Positions 45,600-57,603 of a stretch of DNA of 64,000 nucleotides are shown here, in pieces; within the stretch, counting starts at the first letter, position 1, and every line of letters starts with the position of its first letter. The position numbers and the translations under genes were made by a program. The notes beneath the pieces are model-generated. The model saw only the letters and a program-made list of their open reading frames with translations, was not told the DNA's origin and did no database searches. This DNA comes from Gnetum montanum (Eukaryota; Streptophyta; Gnetopsida; Gnetales; Gnetaceae), in assembly GCA_015680685.1 (NCBI GenBank), contig MNCI01003068.1, forward strand, positions 27,868 through 91,867, in the 5' to 3' direction.

Positions 45600-47040
45600 A
45601 AACATTCACATTTTCAGATAATATTTGAGGATCAGAAATAGGTCATTTGGGATGTTTGAAAGGTAAAAGCATGTTTAGAGGGTTTAGGGCTATGGATTAT
45701 GCATATTTTTTGATAATTATACATAGAAAGTTTATGAAGAAGGAATCTCAGGCTATGAAAGTTCATGTATTTTTGTTAAGATGGATGGGATGGGTAATGA
45801 GTTCATGTTATTGGAATGAATAGTTTGAATGTAAATGGATTTTTTTATTAATGTTTATTGTGGGTGGAAGGCTCAAGATGATGTGGAATCACTTAGCAAG
45901 TATAAGATATGACAATTAGACAAGTGGATCCTCCCCAAAGCAGGTTCCAATCCTTGATGCCCTTGTATAACCACACCTAAAAGTGTTTGTAGGCATCTAA
46001 AGAGTTGAATGTAATGCATACCTATTTAGCAAAACACACATGTTAGTATCACCAAGTTAGAAAAATAACTCCATGTTACACAAAACCACAAGTTATGATT
46101 ATTTATATAGTGAGATGAAATGGACTTAAAAGGGATTGCAGAACTTGGGACATGAGGTGTCTTACCATAGGTATAATAGATTCTTGTGTTTTATTAGTGG
46201 TTAAAGTAATCATTAGCCTTTCTTTCTAAGATTAAAACCAAGTTTAGACCACATTTCAGTGACAATGCATTGTCTTAGCTCTTGGAGTTATAACTGTAAT
46301 ACTACTAGTGTTGTAAGGAGTATTGTCACTTGGCATATGGTCCAAGGGAGGAGTCTACTCATTGTACTTATTATTTCTTGAAATTCACGAGAAGTCACCT
46401 ACCTTTAGGCATGGGTAACATGTCTTTTCTGTGACATGGTAAAGTAGCACTTATGTAACTCTTACTTCCATTTTTTTTAGATCTACAAGGATATAATGCA
46501 ACCTAAGAAATAGGATAAAACTAGCAAGAGTAATCTAAGGGAGTCTACAAATCCCCTTGATGTCACACCCTTTACATTCCCACTTGGTTTTTCATTGTTA
46601 GGTCTAGGCATAATGATCACAAGTTTATTCTTAGTTTTATGATGATAAGAATATCATTATGGCCATGATAAGAACCTCTTATTAATGAAATGAATGGATG
46701 AATGTTGTGGTCCCATTCTTCAAATAATTAGACCCTTGTGACTTGATAACATAGAGAATTCTTCACCTTATTGGACTACATCTTGCCTGATTCTTAATGT
46801 GCTTTAGTAACAATCTAAATTATTTACAAAGGTCATGAAAACAAAGTATGAAAGAGATAATAAGAATTGGAAAAAGATGTAAAGAATGAAAAAGGTAAAA
46901 TAATGAAAATTCATTAGAGAATTGAAAACTGTAAAATAATATTGAAAATGTAAGAAATGGAAAAGTATAAAAGAATGAGAAAATATTGAAGAACATGAAC
47001 AATGGAAAGAAAAGGAAAATTTTAGTGAAGTACCTATGGT
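45600..47040 (-). other. Element E post-pol region and T-rich tract
   Basis: No coding region was found. It shares with C and D a CATTAGCCTTTCTTTC block, ACTTGGCATATGG, TAGATCTACAAGGATA and TGATGTCACACCCTTT blocks. The T-rich tract (coding sense) is at 46820-47040 and follows the end of pol at a GATTTTTATGGGGGTG motif. Confidence 0.6.
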
Positions 47041-47089
47041 TCCATATTGACACCCCCATAAAAATCATTAGGATTTGTTAAATAGAAGA

Positions 47090-48335
47090 TAGAATAGTAG
47101 AAGACTATTTAGTAGATTAGGTAGACTCCATGAAATATTCGTAATAAGGTTTGACTTGTTGGATATTGACAAGAATGAGCTTATGTGGATACGATCGGTG
47201 GTAAATATGTAAGGCACTAGATGGATAAGTGGCTTGAACAATTTATGGTCCCTCCTAAAGTATCTGAAATTTATCTCTTTGGGGTAAATGGTTAGGATTA
47301 TAGTAGAGGACCTTATCACCTGGTTGTATAGTTACATGCCTTATTCGTGTATCATGCCTAGGTTTGGAGTAATTCTTATGAACTTCACTACTCCTAAGTG
47401 GTACTAGCCTATTCTCATCTAGAAGGTTTAGATTCATGAGACATTCTTGTTGGGCTAAGCTCAAGTTAAGATCAAGTTCATTGGTAGTAGCTAGAGTGTG
47501 GTTTTCTACTTAGATAAGGAGTGTTGGAAACTTGCCATAAACTAGCTCATATGGTAAGTATCCTATAGGAAATTTTTAGAATATCCTATAGGCTAATAGA
47601 TCATCATTCAATTTAGTGCTCCACTCCTTTCTAAACCCACTAACAGTTCTTGTAAGCATTCTAGTAATTTTCTGGTTAGTAACTTCAACTTAATCATTTA
47701 CTTGGGGATGATATGGTGTTGTTAGCTTATGGTTCACCCCAAGTTGTTGCATTAGCTTTTGAATGTAGCATCAAGGAAGTGAGTCTTGTTGTCTAATATG
47801 AGCATGTGCAATACTCCAAATCTATTCACCACATGTAGTTGGAAAAATTTGATAACTATCTTTGCTATATAGTCTTTTACTACTGTTTCCTCTGCCCACT
47901 TTGTACAATAATCCATAGTCACAATTATGTATCCTTTTTCTCTTGACATCATCATTATGGGCCCCATAAAATTAATTCCCAAGATGACGAAAGGTTCAAG
48001 AGGCTATATCCAGTGTTGTGGCCCTTCATATGTGATCATAACTCCTCCATCTCTTTGGCATTGCTCACAAGATTGCATACAAGTATGAACATCTTTGAAT
48101 AAGATAGGCCAAAAGTAGCTTTCCATCATCAACTTAAATGCTATTCTACAGCATGCATAGGGGCCATCACATGGACCTTCATGGGCATCTTATAAGACTC
48201 TTTGTTGGTCATATTTTGGCATGCACCATCTAACAAGCCCATTTGCATAGATCTCATATAGATTACCATTTATTTCCATATATCATTTTGATCTATGAAG
48301 GAATTGCTAATGTTTTTTCCTACTCCATTCAATAG
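47090..48335 (-). pseudogene. Integrase pseudogene of element E
   Basis: Order on the minus strand: a zinc-binding region with the Cys pair near 48060, the core start GINFMGPIMMMSREKGYIIV (first catalytic Asp replaced by Asn), VTMDYCTKWAEETVVKDY, then FGVLHMLILDNKTHFLD carrying the second catalytic Asp (open at 47982-47752), and a C-terminal part MSLAQQECLMNLNLLDENRL to QPGDKVLYYNPNHLPQRDKF (47464-47255). The same LNLLDEN segment occurs in A. Stops and shifts separate the parts. Confidence 0.88.
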
Positions 48336-48339
48336 GGAC

Positions 48340-49915
48340 CTCTTGTGTTGATAGATAAGTGAAATATTCTATAGTCCATGGCTTCCCTATTGAATTTACA
48401 ACCTTTACTACCTTAGTAAATAGATTGTCATTGGGAAACTAGTTTGATAAAGGTTCTACTCGATATTTAAAATCCCATTTTAACCTTGATAGATGATTGA
48501 GTATCACATTTTCTATTCTCTTGTCGATCATCATGACTTTGAATTCTTGGAAAATTACAAGCCATCTTATCACTTTGGAACTAATCACTAGTTTGTTCAT
48601 AGGAAATTGGATGGCACTATGATCAGTGTGGACATAGATCTAGTATCCAAGAACATAATGTGTAAATTTTCCAAGTGTATACACCATGGCCATCAAATCC
48701 TTTTCTATTGTGGTGTAATTTAATTATGCTTCGGTGATGCTCCTACTAGCATAGTGTATGTAGTAAGGTCTCTTTTGATCATCCAATTCTATGAGTACTG
48801 CACCAAGCACATAGTTAGAAGCATTGGTTATAATGTAAAAAGGTCTTGACCAATTCAAAGATTGAAGGATTGGTATCTCCACTAATTTCTTCTTTAGAGC
48901 TTCAAATGCCTTTTCACATGACTCTATCCACTCAAAGGATGCATCTTTCTTTGTGAGTTCTACAAGTAGTTTTGCTATCTTTGACAAAGTTTTTTATGAA
49001 TCTTCTATAGTATCCTATGTGGCCTAAGAATGATCTCACATCTTTCGCTATGTATAGCCTTTTAGTGATATTCTGTATGATTCTAATATTTTTAGGGTGT
49101 ACCTCTATTGCATTCTGGGAGATTTTATGTCCCAACATGATTCCTTCTTAGACCATGAGATGGCTTTTTTGCCAGTTGAGCTTAAGATTGGTTTCAACAC
49201 ATCTCTTGAGTACCTACTCCAACTAGTCTAGTTCTTGCTTGAAATTGAGCTCATACATTAAAAAATCATCCATAAAGACTTCTATGCCATTTTGAAGTTT
49301 TTTAGAAGTGCTAAGCACAAGTCTTTGGAACATGGTGGGTGCATTGTATAGACCAAATGACATCTGCTTGTATGAAAGCATTCCCCATGGGATGGTGAAC
49401 ATTATTTTCTCATGGTCCTAAAGTACAATGTGGATTAGATTGTATCTATTGTATCTATCTAGAGAAATGTAGTACTCATGTTCTGCAATGGTGTCTAGGA
49501 CCTGATCAGTAAATGATAAATGAAAGTGATTCTTAAATGTAACATCGTTCAATATCTAGAAGTCAATGCAAACTTGCCATTTTTCCCCTTTCTTTGGAAG
49601 AATGACTAAGGGACCAATCCATTCACTATCCACAATAGGATAGATGAATCTTGCCTTTACCAATTTCTCCAACTCTTTCTTGACTACTTCTTTAAGTTTA
49701 GGATTGAGAATTCATTGGAGTTGACATCGTGACTTGACTGATGGATCAATGTATATCTAGTATTGAAAAATTTGTGGATCAATTCCCATGATTTCATCAT
49801 ATGACCACACAAAGGCTATAGACCATTTGTTAATTACTTCCAAAAAATTTCTTTTCTATTCTTCTTTCAAAGTAGTATTGATTATTACCTACTTCTCATT
49901 ATTTAAAAAATGCAT
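48340..49915 (-). pseudogene. Reverse transcriptase and RNase H pseudogene of element E
   Basis: RT motifs: EVFMDDFLMYE near 49290-49255 (catalytic Asp pair intact), NLKLNWQKSHLMV, and MLGHKISQNAIEVHPKNIRI (49138-49080), then SFLGHIGYYRRFIKNF. Connection and RNase H: FEWIESCEKAFEALKKKL, PFYIITNASNYVLGAVL (48987-48724), then LGKFTHYVLG, VHTDHSAIQFPMNK. Broken by stops and shifts, but all regions are present in order. Confidence 0.88.
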
Positions 49916-50229
49916 ATTCCAATGTTGCCGTTAGGGTCTTTAGTTCCAACGACTCTATTTCCATAGTGTTTGGAATCTCCAAATGTTCCTAGTCTATCTC
50001 TTCTTCTTGATTTATGCATGGGTGGAAGTGCCTTTTTCTTAATTACTCTAACTTATGAATTTTTTCAATGTTGGCACTAAAAATTTGTTCCTTTGGTTTC
50101 ATGTACTTGTAGGATTATGTATCTTCATTTGTGATCAGCCACTAGGTGCTTTCTTACTATGTGGTTGTCACATAAGATAATTTTACACACATAATTTTTC
50201 TACACATTTATTGCATGCTTTGGTATCAT

Positions 50230-50690
50230 CGCGTCTAATATTCCATATTCTTTACATGCAGTTACACCCATTATTGTTGTATGTGATACATGTAACTATT
50301 TGTCCTTGTATGATGCTATCTTCGTCTTCCTTGGAAATCTCTAAGGACAAGCAATAAATTTGAAGCTTAGCATCAACAATGCTAAGCCAAGATCTTCCCA
50401 TAATAATTGGAAACTTCCCCTTATTTTCCCTCACACAAATGATTAAAAAATCCATAGGGTAAGATTAGGCACTAATGGTTGTAATCACATCATCCACTTG
50501 TCCTACTGGAACTATGATTGACTAGCCTGCAGGATCTAATCGGATGTTACTCTTCTTTAGTAGTGGTAGAGTCTAGGCCTGTTACATGTCTTGTGAGATT
50601 AGGTTCACTCTTGACCTAGAATCAAGTAGTCCTTTGCATGGTTTCTGCCTTACTATTTGAAGGTAAATTAAGGAACTTCCTAGATCAATT
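50230..50690 (-). pseudogene. Aspartic protease of element E
   Basis: Active-site region GLLDSRSRVNLISQDM near 50640-50590 (Gly of Asp-Ser-Gly replaced by Arg), then a flap region and MDFLIICVRENKGKFPIIMG, RSWLSIVDAKLQIYCLSLEI (50455-50330). Length and order match A. Confidence 0.8.
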
Positions 50691-53204
50691 TGCTTCTATG
50701 GAAGAGCCCCTACCTTTATTCAATGAGTGATTGTCTAAGTATGCATGATAGTTGTAATGTTTGAATTTGATAAAGATGGAAGCTTATTGTAGTAAGGAGG
50801 ATTGAATGTGGATGGGGTGGAAGTAGATGTGTTCCCCATTCATTGAATCTTTTTAGGAATCGTTTGAAAGAATGGTCATTTCTTGGGTTGTGAGTTTCAT
50901 GTAATCACCTCCTCTTGCATTCTCATTGTCCTTGTTGAGCTCTTTTGCTATAGTTGTGATGGTAGTTCCCCATGCATAATAATAGGTGGCACTGGTGGTA
51001 AAGGATTTTAGTTTTGATTGGAACTAGGTGCTAATGGATGCATGTACGGATTTGGATCTATTCTTGGTGGTGTTGTTCTATGGTACTCAATGGGGAAGTA
51101 CTGTGGAGTTTGGATAGTAGCATTACTAGAAGAGATTGAATGTTGTACTAAATATTCATATGGATTTGGCTATATGTATGAATATTGTTGGTGAGGTGGT
51201 GGCATGGCCCACAATTGGGATTGTTACCACTAGTAATATTGCTCTTGTGGCTATGGAAAAATTCAATTGGGATAGTAAGTTGGTTGGAAGTTTTACCTAT
51301 AGTTACCTTGAGAATAAGGTAATCTTTTGAGCATTTGTTCGTTAACAAATTTGGGATTAAGTGCATATGCCCTTGTTTCATGTAAACGTGCCATGATTAG
51401 ACAACTTCCCTTGAGATGTTTGTACTAACATACTGCACATCGTTCCTCATTGGTGGAACTTGTGTTTGAACACTCTGCCATAGAAGCCACTTTTCCCTTT
51501 TGTCCAAAATCCTTCTTTTTCATGTCCCTACCTTTTCCAAAGGCTTTCTCTATTCTCACCTTCACAATTTTCAATGTTGTTTTAAATTTTTCATCAATGG
51601 AGTCCCTCATTTTCTCTTCCTTTTTTGCAATATCAATTATAAATTTCTGAATTGGTAGAATCCTCTTTTGAATTTCTTGTTCCAAGGTTCTTTCTTCTTT
51701 GGTATCACAAAGTTATGCATCTCTCTTCTTGATGGATGGATCTCTATTATACTATATTGCTAATTCTCTATTTCTTAGCTCACATTCTTCCTTCGCCACT
51801 TGGTCAATTAGTCTCCAGATTCAATGGGTAGTCATCTCATATAATCTATCTTGGAGATAAACCCAAAGGGTCTATGTAGTCTTGTTTTGTAACCCATATA
51901 CAATGTGTCTTAGTTACTCCTGTTGTGAGAATCCATGGCTTGGGCATGTATGGAGTAGTGAATAGTATTTTTTTCATTATTGCATCAAGGGTTTCATGAA
52001 TTCCTTGCTTTGATCCTTGGACTTTTTTTCTTAAGTTAGACACTCGTGAGTAGGCTTGGTACTTTTCATTGAAGATCTCTAGCATGGTACTTCATCTTCT
52101 AATGGATTCAAGTTTGAGAAATTGATAGCAACTCTCTACCTCTTTCACAAGTATTCTTGAGAACAACTTCAACTTCTGCTAGTCACTTTCAATGTTCTAT
52201 AGGGTGCATGCATTGTGGAAAGATTGAAAAGGTGGTGTTGTGGATTAGCATTTTGACCACCTTCAAATCTTGACATGTTATTCATATCAAGATGTTTAAT
52301 ACGACTATCCCTCACATGTTTGGTTGGACTGTAAACAACTTCCTAGATGTTAATCATGCTTTGGGTTGTAATCAAGGGTTCATCATCATGATCAAGTTCA
52401 TGTGCTCGATTGTAGTAGTGCCTCCTTCTATGCTCATCCCTTTCATGATCCTCTCTTCAATCCCTTCATCTTATTTTCTCATAAACTTCATCTTCCTCAT
52501 CTAAATATCTTGGGCAATAGTCATGGTGATCATGAGTCCTTCTCTCCTTCCTATCATGATCTTGATGCCTTAGCCTCCTCCTATCAGAGTTCACTGATGA
52601 TCCTGAGGATGAGATAGTAGGATAATGATGTTGGCTTATCTTCCTTTCAGGACTCCAGTGTTCTTTTCTATAGGAGTTGGCAGAAACTCTTAGCTTCGAG
52701 TCTTACTTATACTTTGAGTTTGATGATAGATTTTTTTGAAGGCTCTTCATGATTTTGGTAGAGTTGTTTTGTAATGAATGCATCAGCATCAAGTTCCTCG
52801 AAGATAAAAGAAGTGTTGACTTGCTTTCCTTTGTTGTGTACATTTTTTATTTCCATAGCGACACCATTCCTTATCTACTCCTTTGTGGGTTCATAGGGTC
52901 TTATCATGTGATGAGTCACATGGTACCCTTCCTAGATTTGGTCAAAATGCATTCTCCTTGAGGTAGTCTGGAGCATGGTAAGTGTTGCACATTTTGGAGG
53001 TAGGACTATGTTGCCTTGCATGTATCTCCACCTCATTTATCTATCCTAAGGGAAGATGAAATTAAAATATGGATGATAAGGATCAGTGTAAGCATAAGTA
53101 ATTCTTGCTTGCATTAGCATGCCTCATTCTTCTTCATCATTGATTTTGTCATTGCCCCTTCTTATCTATTTGGCAAGTGATGATGTATCCTTTTTTGAAG
53201 TCAT
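50691..53204 (-). pseudogene. gag pseudogene of element E
   Basis: ATG at 53204 (MTSKKDTSSLAK). It contains YAYTDPYHPYFNFIFP, a charged Arg/His/Asp stretch (52600-52400), a capsid domain in pieces (MLEIFNEKYQAYSRVSNLRK at 52085-52026), a Lys/Glu-rich helix (MEQEIQKRILPIQKFIIDIA, 51685-51620), a zinc knuckle CAVC then a stop and YKHLKGSC (51437-51400), and a Tyr/Asn/Pro-rich tail (51380-50900). Over ten stops. Confidence 0.82.
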
Positions 53205-53349
53205 GTTGTGGTTTAAGAAATTTGTTTAAGTGTGCTTATTTTTAGAGTTATTAGAAAATTATCTATTTTAACATTGAGTGTTTGATACAATGAACTTTGA
53301 AAAATTAATTACTCTGCATACATTTACTAGTTCTTGGCAATGGTGCCAA
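53205..53349 (-). other. Element E leader and primer-binding site
   Basis: The minus strand reads TTGGCACCATTGCCAAGAAC from 53349, matching the tRNA-Asp complement for its first 14 bases apart from CpG-type changes. Confidence 0.8.
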
Positions 53350-54192
53350 TGATAAATAGTGGAAGAAATCCAACACCCAACCATACAAGTCAAAATGTTT
53401 TACACATGACAAGATTATAATCCATGGACAAGGCAATGTGATTATGCTAATAATTAGTTTAAGTTTGTGATTGTTATCTTCCCACGTGGAGCTAGTGAAG
53501 TCTATGTGTATGGTTTAGCTCATAGTGAGGTATATGATAGTTGATGTTGGTAGGTCATTTCTACTTCTAGTGAACATGGTGAAATGGAAATGGTTTTTAA
53601 CTCTAAGTAAAATAGTAAACAAATATATTCTATCCTAAGGTGATGAGTATCTGGTCCTGACCTTTTATACATACCTTGGGCTTTGTGTAACTACTATTGG
53701 AATTACCAAGTACTTCACTACTGGGTTACCAAGCAATTACACATAAGTGCTCAAGATCGATCATACTCATTGCACTTAATAATAGTAATGGTAAAGTGCA
53801 TGGAAAAGCAAAAATTAACTAAGAAAATAGTAAATATTATTCTAAGTAAAATAGTCAACTAGGAGAATGTCGCAATAGTACAAAATAGCTTAAACTTTAC
53901 TGCCAGTCACATTTGTGCCCAAGTACAAGATGTTCAAATAAAGACTCCATACACTATGTCACACTACATTGTGGGCATTCACACTTTTAAATGTTAAATT
54001 ATGAAAAAAAAAACTAAAAGAGTCTAGTTACTATGGAATGAAACTTATGTAGATCCACATGCCTAAGTTTTGTATTTATAGGTTGGCACACATCTTGTGA
54101 TATCACATATACGATATCGTAGCTAGTGCTACAATATTGAAGCTATGATATCGTATATCCAATATCATAGTTTGCCAAATTTTGATTTATTA
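53350..54192 (-). repeat. Element E 5' LTR
   Basis: The LTR is 843 bp, partner of 41271-42102. It starts TGATAAATAGTGG; its far end reads TTTATTA where the other LTR has TTTATCA. TATA-like GTATTTATAGG near 54070; ATATCGTA words at 54110-54170. Confidence 0.87.
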
Positions 54193-54534
54193 GAAGATGT
54201 CTTGAGCAAGCTAGGTTTTGGTGAGGAACTTGATTTCATGTATTTTCTCCTTATCATTATGGAAGAAAATGGGGAATTTGACCAAGGAACCCTCTATGAT
54301 GTTTCTAATTTCAAGGTCAAGGATGGTTAGGACATTTTAGGGTGTTAAGCCTACATGGTTTAATGGCTTCCAGGCTTTAGCCTTAGAAATTAAAGGTCAA
54401 CTTGGTTGCATTATGTTACAAGAAGGATCTATTTAGGCTCAAAGGCTAGATGAATTACTTCCTCATCTCGAACTTAATCCTGCATGTCAACATAAGCACA
54501 TCAAGTGGCATTTGTATGATAAAATCATTAAACA

Positions 54535-54800
54535 ATGTTAAAATAATGCAAAATATTATAAAATATGGTCAAACAAGATCAAAACAAAGTAAAACGAGGC
54601 TAAACAAGGCAAGGTAGGGGAACTACTAGGCAAAACAAGGTTAAATAACATAATAACAAATCAAAATATTGCTAAAAAAGGTTAAAACATGCTCAAAACA
54701 AAACAAGGTAAGATGATGTAAAATAAGGTTAAAACAAAATAAAAATATGGAAAACATGGTTAAGCAATGTCAAATAAGCCATGCAAGGTAAAAATATTAT
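54535..54800 (+). repeat. Degenerate minisatellite of AAACAAGGTTAAA-type units
   Basis: Words such as AAACAAGG, GGTTAAA and GGTAAAA recur every 10-20 bases over about 265 bp, with irregular spacing. Confidence 0.65.
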
Positions 54801-55132
54801 TAATTAATTAAATATAATATTTTTTAGTCATTTTATATTTAAGATAGGCAAAAATTTGATGAAATTAAGAAAATGCATGCTATAAAATGTTAAGATTAGG
54901 AAATAGAGGCTGTAAATTGTTAAATTGATGAGTTTTAATGATCAAACCAGTTTAGAAAAGCCAAAAATTTCCTATTTCCTAACCTATAGAGGCCATGGTC
55001 AATTTTTGGTCGAGGTTAAATGTATCTAGTTAATTTTATCACCACTTTTTCCACACGTAGCATATGGAAAGAAAAATAGAGAATTCTCTTTGTTTTATTT
55101 TTATTCCCATGTTTTTAGGGAGTCTACTAGGC

Positions 55133-55295
55133 AATGTATGGAACTTGGATTTTTAGCATATAAATTAAAATAGTAATTTTTATGCGTTTATAAGCTACCA
55201 TAGTATATGGAACTTTGGTTTTTTTCATGTGAATTAAAATAGTAATTTTTTTTTGTTTGCACACTCTTCCATATGCTACCATAACATATGGAACT
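55133..55295 (+). repeat. Imperfect tandem repeat of about 70-75 bp
   Basis: TATGGAACTT, then ATTAAAATAGTAATTTTT, then GCTACCAT(A) occurs twice (starting near 55136 and 55207), followed by a third partial TATGGAACTTGGGA at 55288. Confidence 0.75.
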
Positions 55296-55490
55296 TGGGA
55301 CTTAGTTTCTTAGAGTACGAGTTGGACTCATTTGGAGAAAGGCTAGATACATAAATCATTTTTATTGGAGTCCAAAAATAATGGTAATTCTTGTTGGTTT
55401 AGAAGTAGCATTAGCTTTGGAAAATTAATATAACAGCATCGCTCACCTAGCATACATTGAACTAGATATCCAAATATTTTTTGGATGACA

Positions 55491-55676
55491 CTAAAATGCA
55501 TCTCTGTCATCTATTGTTGCTTTAACTTCTTGCAAGAATATTCTTGATATTGTTCCGTTATGATAAAGTGACCACAGTGATTTGTCCAATGAATCAGAAT
55601 ACTCTCTTTTTCGTGGAGTAGAGCTGTTACTTTTAATTTTCTTGATGGATCCACCCCTTTTGCTATATGCAACCAC
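55491..55676 (-). CDS. Uncharacterised 61-codon frame next to the transketolase pseudogene
   Basis: KRGGSIKKIKSNSSTPRKRE and SRIFLQEVKATIDDRDAF read in one frame directly downstream of the pseudogene. I cannot match it to the transketolase C-terminus or to another family. It may be a fused unrelated fragment. Confidence 0.25.
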   Translation of the reverse strand: MVAYSKRGGSIKKIKSNSSTPRKREYSDSLDKSLWSLYHNGTISRIFLQEVKATIDDRDAF

Positions 55677-55699
55677 AAAGACTTAGGGTTTGGAATCCA

Positions 55700-56235
55700 A
55701 CTTTCAGGCTCCAACTTTCAACGCTAAAGCTAGATGCAGTAAGGATAATTTCAGCCTTTTTTCTAGAAGGAGAATTGTCACTGATAATGTGTCCTCTATT
55801 CTTCACTCCTTTCTTAGAGCTGCCTGCAAGCTGAGTAATGCTTTGCCTAGAAAGAGTAATAATCGATGGCCTATTCTTGTTCTGAATAGAAACCTTGTAC
55901 GCTTAGTACTCTTAGTCCCATCATATGGTCTAAGCATCAAGATGTTTGACATGGCTCTAAAGCTTGCAAGCTGCTCTATTGGTTGATGGACAGGTTCATC
56001 TTCTTCAAGACCAAGCTAGCCATGGGTTGTAGTGAATTGCTGCTCTCATGTAGTTAGTGAAAACAGAGAATGTAGCACAATAGGGAAGAAGCCCACTTCC
56101 ATGTAGAGCAATTCCATTGGATATGGCATCCACTCCATGTTCATCAAATTGAGGATCCTTTATAGCAGCATCCTTTCAGAAGTTGTTAAAGCTTTACAAA
56201 ATTGTCATGTGTGATGAATCAAGATCTATACCTCG
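55700..56235 (-). pseudogene. Transketolase pseudogene fragment
   Basis: Transketolase transfers two-carbon units in the Calvin cycle and pentose phosphate pathway. On the minus strand, three frames together carry its middle pyrimidine-binding domain in order: DLDSSHMTIL (56226-56197), [20 protein letters not shown] then [16 protein letters not shown] (56150-56040), [19 protein letters not shown] and NILMLRP (56010-55925), and [29 protein letters not shown] (55890-55780). A block between MRAAI and the GLEEDEP segment is deleted, and frames shift at least twice. No intron is seen within the fragment, which may mean a retro-copied pseudogene, but exon structure was not checked. Confidence 0.85.
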
Positions 56236-56788
56236 CCTAACAAGACCACATCAAAACTCTTAAATGACGGTTCATATGTTGTGGCAGTGTATTTGCCTAG
56301 ATTCCCAACATATGAATAAGCTTGGGAAGATTTGTGAATGCTAGTTTGTACACTGATAAATTTTGGAAAGTTTTGGGCTTAAAAATGTACTAGTCAATTC
56401 TTTCCAATTTTTTCATTACAACAACTTCCTAATTTGAACTAGCCTTTGTTTTGTTGTTATCTCAACTCTTGGAACATGCTATAATATAGCTAAATATTAT
56501 TAATAATGTGCATTCTCTCCTTACAAGTTGATCAATTAATCCTAGTTATAACCACACATTTGTTTGGAGAAGCCATTCGATGTAAACAAAAGTGAATAGA
56601 GGATGATCATCATCAAATAAAATTTTGGATAAAGATATTTTTTTCATATTTCATAGTTCTGATCTTGGTATCAACCATGGATGATTGTTACAAAGGTTTG
56701 GGGCCCATTGCTTCCATCTATGTAAAGTTTTATATTCAATTATTTATAAAGTAAGGTGAAGTAAATTACTTGTGAGCCTCTTGAGATA
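56236..56788. other. No feature recognised
   Basis: AT-rich DNA between the transketolase fragment and the LTR of element G. No frame, repeat or RNA gene was seen. Confidence 0.5.
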
Positions 56789-57603
56789 TGATGAGTGGCA
56801 AGGTACCCCTACAATCAACCATACAAATACGAGCGTTTCACGCATGATCCGATCGAACTCCAAGGACTAAGTGCTTATGTGCCTTAATAGTACACTCAAG
56901 GTTAATCAATCGTTGTCTTCCCAAACTTACTTGTATTGTCATGGTTGTATGGTTAAGTAAATTTGAGGTATATTATTTTTATAGATTTTACCTTTTTTAT
57001 GTCTTCTGCTAATAAAGGAGAGGGAGAGAGAACTAAGTGGCTAATTTATCTTAACTATTCGCTAACTAGTTTCTAAATGTTCCTAACACCAGTATCCGTT
57101 CCCACTTGCCATACGCATCCTGAACCAGTGCAACGTTGGTGGGATTACCAAACGCTAATCGTTACTAGGTTACCAAGAGCTACATGTATGCTCGAAGCGG
57201 TCGTATTGAGTGTACTTAACTAAGAGGGTCGAAGGTTGAGAGAGATATTAATTAAATAAGAAAGAATTAAAAATTCAACAATAATTAATTACTAATTAGC
57301 TTAATCTGTATGCTGCAAGGTTTATCATAAAGTTCATCTTTATTGTTGTACACAAATGTGTGCTCACGTACAAATTGCCTGAATAAAGATCCGTTCACTC
57401 TATGACTGCTACTGCGGGCACATAGAAATTATTCTAACTCTAGAATGAATAAATTGCAAGAATCTAGCTAAGGGTCTAAGTATTACTACTCTAGAACAAA
57501 GGGCGCCACCTCTTATTTATAGAAAATAAGGCAAGACGTGATATCGCATGGCGAATGCAATATCGTGTATGTAATATCACATACACGATATCGCGGCTCA
57601 TCA
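56789..57603 (-). repeat. Element G 3' LTR
   Basis: The LTR is 815 bp, TGATGAGTGGC to GCGGCTCATCA, with perfect 7-bp inverted ends TGATGAG/CTCATCA. In coding sense U3 has GATATCGCG, GTGATATTACATACACGATA words and a TATA box CTATAAATAAGAGG near 57522-57509. It is followed by the GTCATGGGGGTA tract at 57604. Confidence 0.92.

Larger units (their letters stand above)
41271..54192 (-). mobile_element. Element E: complete-length Athila-like retrotransposon with all pol domains and the downstream ORF
   Basis: The element is 12.9 kb. On the minus strand: 5' LTR, tRNA-Asp primer site, gag, protease, RT-RNase H, integrase, T-rich tract, post-pol region, TATA block, intron-like segment, long downstream ORF, priming tract and 3' LTR. 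It is uninterrupted, unlike A, so it gives the reference order for the others. All frames are decayed. Its LTR is of the same family as that of C, so related E-type copies could have mobilised C. Confidence 0.9.
54198..55480. other. Unassigned region right of element E
   Basis: A short frame at about 54180-54330 (KLGFGEELDFMYFLL) spans the insertion site of E but is unrecognised. The rest holds two repeats described separately. No gene was found. Confidence 0.45.

Noticed and set aside
54145-54330. A gene interrupted by element E
   Set aside because: The joined frame is only about 60 codons and has no recognisable content.
54535-54800. A CRISPR-like array
   Set aside because: Units are degenerate and irregularly spaced without unique spacers; this is a plant minisatellite.
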